This document shows positions 15,321-23,237 of a stretch of 64,000 bases of DNA, piece by piece. Origin of the DNA: Clostridium merdae. GTDB taxonomy: Bacteria > Bacillota > Clostridia > Oscillospirales > Acutalibacteraceae. The notes beneath the pieces are model-generated. The model saw only the letters and a list, made by a program, of their open reading frames with translations, was not told the DNA's origin and ran no database searches. The stretch spans positions 186,001 to 250,000 of the forward strand of contig NZ_FXLN01000002.1 in assembly GCF_900176635.1 (NCBI RefSeq), written 5' to 3'. How positions within the stretch are numbered: position 1 is the stretch's first letter; the number at the start of each line of letters is the position of its first letter. A program made the translations under genes and the position numbers.

Positions 15321-16649
15321 TTGTTTTCCACAATGAAGAACGCCTGGGCAATTCCCGATCTGCGTAAAAAAATTCTGTTTACACTGTTCATAATCGTTGT
15401 GTTCCGGTTTGGCGCCGTTATTACGGTGCCCTTCCTGAACGTAGAAGCCCTTCAGGGTTTAATGGGCCAGGTTGGCGAGTCGGGCAATGCGCTGGGGTAT
15501 TTAGATATGCTCTCTGGCGGTGCCTTTGCGAATGCCACCCTGTTTGCCATGAGCGTTACACCCTACATTAACAGCTCCATTATTTTGCAGCTGTTGACGG
15601 TAGCCCTGCCTCCCTTGGAGCGCCTGGCTAAGGAGGGTGAAGAGGGCCGCAAGAAGATTGCCGCCATTACCCGTTATGTAACCGTTGTGCTGGGCCTGAT
15701 TCAAGGTACCGCTTACTACTTCTATCTGCATAACAGCTCTTTTGAGGGCACCCCCATTACCATGTTTAACAAGGGTTGGGAGCAGACCTTCTCCGCTGTG
15801 GTTATCATCTTCACCTTCACTGCCGGTACGGCGTTGATGATGTGGATGGGTGAGCAGGTGAATAAGTACGGTATTGGCAATGGTATCTCCATTCTGTTGT
15901 TCTCTGGCATTGTGGCTCGTATGCCGCATACCATTAGTACACTGGGCAAATACCTGCAAATTGCAAATCAGGATCCTTCCACATATGGCAAGTATTATGC
16001 GTTTGTACCGATTTTCGTTCTTTTGTTCCTGGCGGTTATTTGGTTCATTGTTCTTATGAACAACTCCGAGCGCCGGATTCCGATTCAATATGCAAAGCGC
16101 ATGGTGGGTCGCAAAATGTACGGCGGTCAGTCCAGCCATATTCCGATTAAGGTTGCGATGTCCGGCGTTATGCCAATCATCTTCGCAAGCTCAATCTTGG
16201 CCATTCCCAGCACCATTCAGCTGTTCACAAACCCGAAGAGCGGCTTCTGGAAAGGTTTTCTGGATGCTTTCTCCTCTACCGGCTGGATGTATTCGGTTGT
16301 GTATTTCATTTTGATTGTAATGTTTGCGTATTTCTATGTTACCATTCAGTATAATCCGATTGAAATGGCCAATAATCTTCGTCAAAGCAACGGTACGATT
16401 CCGGGCGTACGCCCCGGCAAGCCGACCTCCGATTTTATTTCTAGAATCCTTTCCAAGCTTACCCTGATTGGCGCTTTGTTCCTGGCTGTCATTGCCCTAA
16501 TGCCCATCATTTATGGTGCGGCAACAGGTATGCATAACATGTCTCTGGGCGGTACCTCTCTTATCATTTTGGTAGGCGTCGCTCTGGATACAGTCAAACA
16601 GATGGAGTCTCAGATGATGATGCGCCATTACAAGGGCTTTCTTGATTGA
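15321..16649 (+). CDS. secY: Preprotein translocase channel subunit SecY
   Basis: SecY forms the protein-conducting channel with SecE and SecG. The 442-residue product has about ten membrane helices and the conserved signatures MLSGGAFANATLFAMSVTPYI and ANNLRQSNGTIPGVRPGKPT. I start it at the TTG at 15321, one base after the rplO stop and behind AGAGGTGA; an ATG four codons later is an alternative. The secG gene lies 27 kb further on in this window. Confidence 0.96.
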   Translation: MFSTMKNAWAIPDLRKKILFTLFIIVVFRFGAVITVPFLNVEALQGLMGQVGESGNALGYLDMLSGGAFANATLFAMSVTPYINSSIILQLLTVALPPLERLAKEGEEGRKKIAAITRYVTVVLGLIQGTAYYFYLHNSSFEGTPITMFNKGWEQTFSAVVIIFTFTAGTALMMWMGEQVNKYGIGNGISILLFSGIVARMPHTISTLGKYLQIANQDPSTYGKYYAFVPIFVLLFLAVIWFIVLMNNSERRIPIQYAKRMVGRKMYGGQSSHIPIKVAMSGVMPIIFASSILAIPSTIQLFTNPKSGFWKGFLDAFSSTGWMYSVVYFILIVMFAYFYVTIQYNPIEMANNLRQSNGTIPGVRPGKPTSDFISRILSKLTLIGALFLAVIALMPIIYGAATGMHNMSLGGTSLIILVGVALDTVKQMESQMMMRHYKGFLD

Positions 16650-16694
16650 CAGGTAGGCTTTTGAAAACAACATGGGGAGAGAGGGAAAAGGATT

Positions 16695-17336
16695 ATGAAA
16701 ATCATACTTCTTGGCGCTCCGGGCGCCGGCAAGGGCACGCAGGCTGAGGTAATCTGCGAGCGTTTGTCTATTCCCGCCATTTCTACGGGAACGATAATTC
16801 GAGAAGCGCTGAAAAGCGGCACTGAAATGGGCCGGAAAGCAAAGTCCTACATGGAAGCAGGTCAGTTAGTACCAGATGAGATTGTAATTGGTATCATCGA
16901 GGAGAGATTGGCCAAGGGCGACTGTGAAAATGGATTTATCCTGGACGGTTTCCCGAGAACCATCGTTCAGGCCGAGGCTCTGGATAAAATGGGGTTTGCG
17001 ATTGACAAGGTCATCGATATTGAAGTGACTGATGAAGACATCGTTGCCAGAATATCCGGACGCCGTGTATGCGATAAATGCGGCGCAATCTACCACGTTC
17101 AGCATAAGCCGAGCAAGGTAGATGGCGTTTGCGATAAGTGTGCAGGCACCCTTTCTCAGCGTCAGGATGACCAGACCGAAACGGTAATTAAACGGTTGAA
17201 GGTTTACCATGATCAGACAGAACCGCTGAAGGAGTACTACCAGAAGCAAGGTAAGCTGTTGATTGTTGAAGGAGGAGAAGGTATTGCGGATACAACCCGT
17301 AAAATACTTTCTTTGCTGGAAGAGGCGCAATCATGA
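16695..17336 (+). CDS. adk: Adenylate kinase (zinc-containing form)
   Basis: Adk interconverts ATP, AMP and ADP. The 213-residue protein has the P-loop GAPGAGKGT at residues 7-15, the GFPRT motif and a LID domain with CDKC ... CDKC, typical of zinc-binding Gram-positive enzymes. Its stop overlaps the map start by four bases. Confidence 0.98.
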   Translation: MKIILLGAPGAGKGTQAEVICERLSIPAISTGTIIREALKSGTEMGRKAKSYMEAGQLVPDEIVIGIIEERLAKGDCENGFILDGFPRTIVQAEALDKMGFAIDKVIDIEVTDEDIVARISGRRVCDKCGAIYHVQHKPSKVDGVCDKCAGTLSQRQDDQTETVIKRLKVYHDQTEPLKEYYQKQGKLLIVEGGEGIADTTRKILSLLEEAQS

Positions 17337-18085
17337 TTGTGCTTAAAACCAGCCGTGAGCTTGCAGCAATGCGAGTAGCCGGTAAAATTTCAGCCAATGC
17401 TTTAAAACTGGCAGGCCAGGCGGTCGAACCCGGTGTTTCAACCTGGGAAATCGACCGCGTAGTCCGCCGTTATATCGAGAGCGAGGGTGCAACGCCTTCT
17501 TTTCTGGGATACGGCGGGTTTCCGGCCAGCGCCTGCATTTCGGTAAATAATGTGGTTATCCATGGCATACCAAGCAAGGATGTAATTCTGAAGCAAGGTG
17601 ATATTGTCAGCATCGACATCGGCGCTTTTTATGAAGGCTTTACCGGTGACAACGCCTACACATTTGCGTGCGGAGACGTTTCCCCTGAAGCACAGCGCCT
17701 GATGGATACCACCCGGGAAAGCCTTTACGAAGGAATAAAGGCCGCGAAGGCCGGTAACCGGGTTGGCGATATTGGCCATGCGGTGCAAACGTATGTCGAA
17801 GCACGCGGTTACTCGGTGGTACGCGATTTTGTCGGCCACGGAGTAGGCGCGAAGCTGCACGAAGATCCTAGCGTACCGAATTTTGGCACACCCGGCCGGG
17901 GCGTGCGATTGTTACCTGGCATGACAATAGCCATTGAGCCAATGGTGAATGCCGGAGTGCATACCGTCAAAACATTATCTGACGGCTGGACCACCGTTAC
18001 AACAGATGGTAAGCTGGCTGCTCACTATGAGCATTCCATTGCCGTTACAGCCGATGGTCCTGTCATTTTGACCTTACCGGATTAA
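17333..18085 (+). CDS. map: Methionine aminopeptidase, type I
   Basis: Map removes the initiator methionine from new proteins. The 250-residue product has the metal ligands in DIGAFYEGFTGDNAYTF, GHGVGAKLHEDPSVPNF, IEPMVNAG and YEHSIAV. It lacks the N-terminal SH3/zinc extension of some Gram-positive forms. The start overlaps adk (ATGA). Confidence 0.97.
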   Translation: MIVLKTSRELAAMRVAGKISANALKLAGQAVEPGVSTWEIDRVVRRYIESEGATPSFLGYGGFPASACISVNNVVIHGIPSKDVILKQGDIVSIDIGAFYEGFTGDNAYTFACGDVSPEAQRLMDTTRESLYEGIKAAKAGNRVGDIGHAVQTYVEARGYSVVRDFVGHGVGAKLHEDPSVPNFGTPGRGVRLLPGMTIAIEPMVNAGVHTVKTLSDGWTTVTTDGKLAAHYEHSIAVTADGPVILTLPD

Positions 18086-18096
18086 GGGGAATCAGG

Positions 18097-18336
18097 ATGG
18101 ATTTTGTTAGAGGGCTTGTTGTCCGGTCATTGCGAGGGCGCGACAAGGGTGAGTTTTTAGTGGTGCTGGAGGTTTGTGGCAAAGAGGTTATTCTCTGCGA
18201 TGGCAAACGCCGCCCGCTGGAAAAACCCAAGCGCAAGAACCTGATTCACCTTGCCGCGACAAACACCCTGCTTAGCTCGATGAACACCAACCGTGAAATC
18301 CGCTGCGCCCTGCGGCGCTTTTCGCAGGACAGCTGA
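18097..18336 (+). CDS. KOW-domain RNA-binding protein (L14e-like)
   Basis: The 79-residue protein has an N-terminal KOW-type fold (VRGLVVRSLRGRDKGEFLVVL) and a basic second half. Such genes are common between map and infA in Clostridia and are annotated as L14e-like or KOW RNA-binding proteins. Location inside the ribosomal operon supports a ribosome-linked role, but the exact function is not known. Confidence 0.85.
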   Translation: MDFVRGLVVRSLRGRDKGEFLVVLEVCGKEVILCDGKRRPLEKPKRKNLIHLAATNTLLSSMNTNREIRCALRRFSQDS

Positions 18337-18364
18337 TTTCTGCAAGAGGAGGTTATGCTGATTT

Positions 18365-18583
18365 ATGTCAAAACAAGATGTTATCGAAATTGAGGGTACC
18401 GTAACAGAGGCTCTGCCGAACGCGATGTTTAATGTGGAGCTGCCGAACGGTCATATAATACTAGCGCATATTTCTGGTAAGCTGCGTATGAATTTCATCC
18501 GCATTCTGCCTGGCGATAAGGTTACATTGGAGCTTTCTCCCTATGACCTAACGCGTGGACGTATTACTTGGCGTTCGAAATAA
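18365..18583 (+). CDS. infA: Translation initiation factor IF-1
   Basis: IF-1 binds the 30S A site and aids IF-2 and IF-3. The 72-residue protein is a full S1-type OB fold (IEIEGTVTEALPNAMFNVEL ... LSPYDLTRGRITWRSK). The ATG at 18365 follows GAGGAGGTT at a somewhat long spacing. Confidence 0.98.
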   Translation: MSKQDVIEIEGTVTEALPNAMFNVELPNGHIILAHISGKLRMNFIRILPGDKVTLELSPYDLTRGRITWRSK

Positions 18584-18635
18584 AACCAGTGAAATCCGAT
18601 TTGTTGAAACGACTTCGTCAAGGAGGGCGCACAGA

Positions 18636-18749
18636 ATGAAAGTCAGACCTTCTGTAAAGAAAATTTGCGAGAAGTGCAAAATCATTAAGCGCAAGGGAAA
18701 GATCATGGTTATTTGTGAGAATCCCAAGCATAAACAGCGCCAGGGCTGA
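18636..18749 (+). CDS. rpmJ: 50S ribosomal protein L36 (zinc type)
   Basis: L36 is a 37-residue zinc-ribbon protein near the 50S stalk base. The product MKVRPSVKKICEKCKIIKRK continues to KHKQRQG and keeps Cys11, Cys14, Cys27 and His32. The ATG at 18636 lies behind AAGGAGGGC. Confidence 0.97.
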   Translation: MKVRPSVKKICEKCKIIKRKGKIMVICENPKHKQRQG

Positions 18750-18783
18750 TGGCGTAATTTGATCTTATGGAGGTGCAACCAGT

Positions 18784-19152
18784 ATGGCGCGTATATCAGG
18801 TATCGATTTGCCCAGAGACAAACGTATTGAAATTGGGCTTACCTATATTTTTGGAATTGGCAACAAAACAGCCAAAGATATTCTGAAGGCAACCGGTGTT
18901 AACCCCGACACCCGCGTTCGCGATTTGTCTGAAGACGACACCGCAAAGCTGAGAGAATATATTGACCACAACTGCCGTGTAGAAGGCGACCTTCGCCGCG
19001 ACGTGGCATTTGATATTAAACGATTGATTGAAATCGGCTGCTACCGCGGAATCCGTCATCGCAAGGGCCTGCCCGTTCGTGGCCAGCGTTCTAAGACGAA
19101 TGCCCGCACTCGCAAGGGCCCGAGAAAAACAATGGCAAACAAGAAGAAATAA
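18784..19152 (+). CDS. rpsM: 30S ribosomal protein S13
   Basis: S13 forms bridges to the 50S subunit and contacts P-site tRNA. The 122-residue protein has ARISGIDLPRDKRIEIGLTY and the C-terminal RGQRSKTNARTRKGPRKT. Confidence 0.98.
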   Translation: MARISGIDLPRDKRIEIGLTYIFGIGNKTAKDILKATGVNPDTRVRDLSEDDTAKLREYIDHNCRVEGDLRRDVAFDIKRLIEIGCYRGIRHRKGLPVRGQRSKTNARTRKGPRKTMANKKK

Positions 19153-19176
19153 GCGAAGTCAGGAGGGATTACTCAG

Positions 19177-19584
19177 ATGGCAGCACAAAAAGGCGGTAAG
19201 AAAACTACCGCAGTCCGCAGACGCCGCGAACGCAAGAACATCGAGCGCGGTGCTGCTCACATTCAGTCTACTTTCAACAATACAATTGTTACCATTACCG
19301 ATGTGCAGGGAAATGCAATCTCCTGGGCCAGCTCTGGTGAGCTGGGCTTTAGAGGCTCCAGAAAGTCCACTCCCTTTGCCGCGCAGTCTGCAGCAGAAAC
19401 CGCTGCTAAAATTGCGATGGAGCATGGTATGAAATCGGTAGAGGTTTTCGTAAAGGGACCGGGCGCTGGCCGTGAAGCCGCAATTCGCGCGCTCCAGGGT
19501 GCCGGGCTTGAGGTTAGCATGATTAAAGATGTTACCCCCATCCCCCACAACGGATGCCGCCCGCCCAAGAGAAGACGCGTTTAG
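19177..19584 (+). CDS. rpsK: 30S ribosomal protein S11
   Basis: S11 lies on the 30S platform near the Shine-Dalgarno helix. The 135-residue protein has a basic N-terminus, then NIERGAAHIQSTFNNTIVTI and the terminal VTPIPHNGCRPPKRRRV. Confidence 0.98.
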   Translation: MAAQKGGKKTTAVRRRRERKNIERGAAHIQSTFNNTIVTITDVQGNAISWASSGELGFRGSRKSTPFAAQSAAETAAKIAMEHGMKSVEVFVKGPGAGREAAIRALQGAGLEVSMIKDVTPIPHNGCRPPKRRRV

Positions 19585-19619
19585 TTTAAAACCGATTTTT
19601 TAGGAGGTGCAACCTTATT

Positions 19620-20246
19620 ATGGCAAGATATACAGAGGCTGTGTGCAAGCTGTGCCGCCGCGAAGGCCAGAAGCTCTTTTTGAAGGGCGAGCGCTGCTAC
19701 ACAGAAAAGTGCGGAGTAAGCCGTAGAGCTTATGCCCCCGGCCAGCATGGTCAGGGCCGCAAGAAGACTTCTGAGTATGGCCTGCAGCTGCGTGCAAAGC
19801 AGATGACAAAGCGCTTTTATGGTGTTTTGGAGAGCCAGTTCAGAGGCTACTATGATATGGCTACCCGCATGGAAGGCAAGACCGGCGATGCTCTGCTCGG
19901 AATTCTTGAGAGCCGCCTTGACAACGTTGTGTACCGTTCGGGCTGGGGCAGCTCTCGTGCAGAAGCACGCCAGCTGGTCGTTCACGGTCACTTCACCATC
20001 AATGGCAAGCGTGTAGATATTCCCTCTTACCTGACAAAACCGGGTGAGGTTATTTCCATTAAAGAGTCCAGCCGCAGCAGCGAGAAAATCAAGGCTGTGC
20101 TGGAGGCGAACGCTTCCCGCCCTGTACCCAAGTGGTTGGAACTCAACCGCAACACTCTGGAATCCAAAGTTCTGGCATTCCCCGAGCGTGAGGACATTGA
20201 GCTGGCAGTTGACGAGACTCTCATCGTTGAGTTGTACTCCAAGTAA
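19620..20246 (+). CDS. rpsD: 30S ribosomal protein S4 (four-cysteine form)
   Basis: S4 nucleates 30S assembly. The 208-residue protein has Cys9, Cys12, Cys26 and Cys31, the zinc-binding arrangement, and the S4 RNA-binding domain at about residues 98-160 (SRLDNVVYRSGWGSSRAEAR). Some Firmicutes place S4 elsewhere; here it is in the alpha operon. Confidence 0.98.
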   Translation: MARYTEAVCKLCRREGQKLFLKGERCYTEKCGVSRRAYAPGQHGQGRKKTSEYGLQLRAKQMTKRFYGVLESQFRGYYDMATRMEGKTGDALLGILESRLDNVVYRSGWGSSRAEARQLVVHGHFTINGKRVDIPSYLTKPGEVISIKESSRSSEKIKAVLEANASRPVPKWLELNRNTLESKVLAFPEREDIELAVDETLIVELYSK

Positions 20247-20313
20247 TGCCTTTGCGCAAGGCTAGTGTACATGACGGCAAAGCAATTTGCTTATGTGTGA
20301 AGGAGGTTCGCTG

Positions 20314-21279
20314 ATGATTGAGATCGAAAAGCCAAAAATCGAAACAGAAGAGTTATCCAGTGACGGAACCCATGGCATATTTGTTGTGGAGCCGCTCGAA
20401 AGGGGATTTGGCACTACGCTGGGCAATAGCCTGCGCCGTGTGCTGCTTTCCAGCCTTCCGGGTGTAGCTGTTACCTCTATTAAAATAGACGGTGTTCTGC
20501 ACGAGTTTTCCACAATTCCCGGCGTGAAAGAGGATGTCACCGAGATCGTACTGAATATTAAGGGATTAACTGCAAAGCTGCACTGCGACGGCCCCAAAAC
20601 CGTTGAAATCAGCGCAGAGGGCCCCGGCGAAGTGACAGCGAATTCCATTAAATGCGACAGTGAAGTGGAGATTCTGAATCCCGATATGCATATCGCCACT
20701 CTGTCCGATGGCGCCAAGCTTTATATGGAGCTTACTCTGGATAAAGGCCGCGGCTATGTTCCTGCCGAGAAAAACAAGGCAAACATGCGTGGCGGCAGCA
20801 ACAGCAGCGTGATTGGTGAACTTCCGATCGATTCTATTTATACCCCGGTTTTAAAAGTGAATTACAATGTCGCAAATACCCGCGTTGGCCAGAGTATCGA
20901 TTACGATAAACTGACGATGGACGTGTGGACCAACGGCGTAATCAGCGCACAGGAGGCGGTCTCTTTGGCTGCTAAAGTGCTGACTGAACACCTGAATCTG
21001 TTTGTGGACCTGTCTGACAAGGGCAGCAGCACAGAGATTATGGTGGAGAAGGATGAGAAGGGTAAGGAAAAAGTACTGGAGATGACCATCGAAGAGCTGG
21101 ATCTTTCCGTACGTTCCTTTAACTGCCTCAAGCGCGCCGGCATTAATACGGTTGAAGACCTCATTAACAAGTCTGAAGAAGACATGATGAAGGTTCGCAA
21201 CCTTGGCCGCAAGTCTTTAGAAGAAGTTGTGTGGAAGATGGCTTCCCTCGGCTTCAGCCTGCGTAAGGAAGACGAATAA
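20314..21279 (+). CDS. rpoA: RNA polymerase alpha subunit
   Basis: Alpha assembles the polymerase core and its C-terminal domain contacts UP elements and activators. I start it at the ATG at 20314 (MIEIEKPKIETEEL), behind AAGGAGG; in-frame starts further up are not conserved. The 321-residue product shows the N-terminal dimer domain (RGFGTTLGNSLRRVLLSSLP) and the alpha-CTD (LDLSVRSFNCLKRAGINTVE). Confidence 0.98.
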   Translation: MIEIEKPKIETEELSSDGTHGIFVVEPLERGFGTTLGNSLRRVLLSSLPGVAVTSIKIDGVLHEFSTIPGVKEDVTEIVLNIKGLTAKLHCDGPKTVEISAEGPGEVTANSIKCDSEVEILNPDMHIATLSDGAKLYMELTLDKGRGYVPAEKNKANMRGGSNSSVIGELPIDSIYTPVLKVNYNVANTRVGQSIDYDKLTMDVWTNGVISAQEAVSLAAKVLTEHLNLFVDLSDKGSSTEIMVEKDEKGKEKVLEMTIEELDLSVRSFNCLKRAGINTVEDLINKSEEDMMKVRNLGRKSLEEVVWKMASLGFSLRKEDE

Positions 21280-21326
21280 CGGATAGCAAATAACTTGCAA
21301 CCTAAGGTAAAAGGAGTGATATTTCG

Positions 21327-21668
21327 ATGCCTGGAACCAGAAAGCTCGGAAGAGATACTGCTCATAGAACTGCGATGCTGAGAGGCATGGTTACCTTTTT
21401 GCTTGAGAATGGCAAAATTGAGACCACTGTAACCCGCGCCAAAGAGGTTCGTTCTCTCACTGAGAAAATGATTACCCTGGCTCAGGAGAACAATCTGCAT
21501 AACCAGCGTATGGCACTTTCTTTCATTACGAAAGAAGACGTGACCCACAAGCTGTTTACTGAGATTGCCCCCAAATATGCCGACCGTAAGGGCGGATATA
21601 CCCGCATCACAAAGATTGGCCCGCGCCGCGGCGACGCAGCTGAAATGGCAATCATTGAGTTGATCTAA
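21327..21668 (+). CDS. rplQ: 50S ribosomal protein L17
   Basis: L17 lies near the tunnel exit. The 113-residue protein is the last gene of the cluster (KLGRDTAHRTAMLRGMVTFL ... KIGPRRGDAAEMAIIELI). A strong terminator follows 28 bases later. Confidence 0.98.
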   Translation: MPGTRKLGRDTAHRTAMLRGMVTFLLENGKIETTVTRAKEVRSLTEKMITLAQENNLHNQRMALSFITKEDVTHKLFTEIAPKYADRKGGYTRITKIGPRRGDAAEMAIIELI

Positions 21669-21695
21669 TCGAACTGTTTCGATTCGTAATAGAAG

Positions 21696-21724
21696 AAGCC
21701 CTCCCATTCGGGAGGGCTTTTTTG
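21696..21724 (+). terminator. Terminator of the S10-spc-alpha operon
   Basis: A perfect 10-bp stem AAGCCCTCCC / GGGAGGGCTT with an ATTC loop is followed by T7. Confidence 0.95.
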
Positions 21725-21762
21725 CATTTCTAAACCCTAGTAATCTCCGAGTATCTGTTGTG

Positions 21763-21791
21763 TTGATTTTCGACAATAAATAATTTATAAT
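21763..21791 (+). promoter_or_regulatory. Promoter of the DUF551-like gene
   Basis: TTGATT (21763-21768), 17 bases, TATAAT (21786-21791), about 35 bases before the start codon. Confidence 0.75.
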
Positions 21792-21824
21792 TAATATAAA
21801 AATATAATTATGGAGAGTGTGAAA

Positions 21825-22154
21825 ATGGACGAGGAAGAGATGGAGAACATTCTTGGAGTAAGCGATGGTGTAACTGCAACCTATCACGAAATGCCCAAGA
21901 ATCCTTTTCACTGGAAAAGCGGAAAAAGGCCACCAAAACGCTATAATGAAGATGGTTCCCTTGCTTTTGTATGGGTATTGGTTTGCCTGTACAATTCCCA
22001 ATTAAAAGAGATTAAACCTATGACGGCGAGGTATGAGACCGGACTTGGTTGGGTAGATGATCAAAATAAACCAGTTGAAGATGATTCATGGAAGGTAACA
22101 CATTGGAATATTTTAACGCCCCCGCCGGTGTTTGATGATGACTTATATTGGTAG
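21825..22154 (+). CDS. Small DUF551-like protein of unknown function
   Basis: The 109-residue acidic protein has the segment PPKRYNEDGSLAFVWVLVCL, then GLGWVDDQNKP, and closes with VTHWNILTPPP. That pattern recalls DUF551 proteins, which are often phage- or mobile-element-borne and have a C-terminal VTHWMPLP-type motif. I start it at the ATG at 21825, nine bases after GGAG; an ATG five codons earlier has no ribosome site. It is alone between the ribosomal operon and a repeat cluster, which suggests an acquired gene. Confidence 0.6.
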   Translation: MDEEEMENILGVSDGVTATYHEMPKNPFHWKSGKRPPKRYNEDGSLAFVWVLVCLYNSQLKEIKPMTARYETGLGWVDDQNKPVEDDSWKVTHWNILTPPPVFDDDLYW

Positions 22155-22254
22155 CCATGGGTAGTTGTGTTCATAGCAGGAACCCTGTGCATATCGCAAT
22201 ACTTTAATAGATATTAATTGAGAGATATTATAGCTTCTGCCGCCACAGAGATAT

Positions 22255-22477
22255 TCCCCTCAAGCCGGGGCAGGCTCTCCTTTTCTCGATGAGGAAAAAA
22301 GGCGAAAAGACTCACCAAAGGCTCTGCCTTTGGATTCCGCTTGGGGAACGACCCCCAAGCGGTTAAACAAAAGCTACTGGTAAGGCGCTCCATTAAAAAT
22401 GCCCACTCTCCTAGCTATGATAAAGAAATCAAATGGAGAACCCATCGGTCGGCGGTCATTTTTAGAGCGCTCTCGTC
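22255..22477 (+). repeat. Dispersed repeat, direct copy A
   Basis: It begins with CCCCTCAAGCCGGGGCAGGC and ends with GAGCGCTCTCGTC. The last 120 bases match copy B (22911-23132) at all but a few positions, while the middle, around the CCAAAG / CTTTGG hairpin, is less alike. Confidence 0.85.
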
Positions 22478-22608
22478 AGCCCGAAGAAACCTGTATCGCA
22501 ACATTTCTTTTTCTAAATTTATAAGCAGTTACAAAAAACCTTACACATAAGCTGCAACGCACAGGCTTGTTTCCTGTGCGGAAAACAGAAGCAGAGCGGG
22601 AGCTCACT

Positions 22609-22708
22609 CGGATTCCAAAGGCAGAGAATCGATACTCTCCCTTTGGAAGGCCTTTGCCTACTTTCGCCCTTCCGTGAAAGTAGGTGCCCGCCCCGGCATG
22701 AGGGGCAA
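22609..22708 (-). repeat. Dispersed repeat, inverted partial copy
   Basis: Read on the minus strand it has GCCCCTCATGCCGGGGCGGGC, then an inverted repeat CCTACTTTC / GAAAGTAGG, and CTCTGCCTTTGGAATCCG, the same modules in the same order as the first half of copies A and B. The second half of the repeat is missing. Confidence 0.7.
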
Positions 22709-22910
22709 GTCCTGCGCCAGCAGAAGCCTTGCGCCAGAGCGCAAAACTTCTTATATAACAATATCTTTACTAAAGCAAGAGAAAGCACATAGCATGAGGG
22801 GAAAAATACTGCGGCAGCAGATGGCTTACGCCGTAGCGCAACACTTCTTATTTACATATAAACTTTTAAAGCGGTTATAACCGCAGGGAGCTTCTTCTTT
22901 CTTTTCATTC

Positions 22911-23132
22911 GCCCCTCAAGCCGGGGCAGGCTCTCCTTTTCTTGATGAGAAGAAAAGGAGGAAAGACTCACCAAAAGCTCTGCCTTTGGAATCCGTTTGG
23001 GGAACGACCCCAAGCCAGAAAACGAAAGCTACTGGTAAGGCGCTCCATTAAAAATGCCCACTCTCCTAGCTACGATAAAGAAATCAAATGGGGAACCCAT
23101 CCGTCGGCAGTCATTTTTAGAGCGCTCTCGTC
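22911..23132 (+). repeat. Dispersed repeat, direct copy B
   Basis: This is the partner of copy A, 656 bases downstream. The conserved 3' part, from AAAGCTACTGGTAAGGCGC through CTCTCGTC, differs from A at only a handful of bases. No terminal duplication or transposase is visible. Confidence 0.85.
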
Positions 23133-23237
23133 TGCTCGCAGATGCTACCCAGAAGATAGCAAAATGTGCAAGTGACAAGCCCTGTGCCATTGTGCAGAAG
23201 ATTTTTACTCAGAATAATGCTATATAATAATACGAAG

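Larger units (their letters stand above)
22155..23237. other. Gene-free stretch holding a repeat cluster
   Basis: No convincing gene is present over 1.08 kb. The stretch is filled by two long direct repeats and an inverted partial copy (listed separately). Short open frames inside the repeats have no ribosome sites and follow the repeat, not a protein family. A perfect palindrome GCGGTTATAACCGC lies at about 22871-22884. The region separates the operon end from a convergent ABC-F gene. Confidence 0.7.

Noticed and set aside
22341..23175. Short frames in the repeat cluster with a shared KLLVRRSIKNAHSPSYDKEI stretch
   Set aside because: The similarity follows the DNA repeat; there are no ribosome sites and the starts differ between copies.
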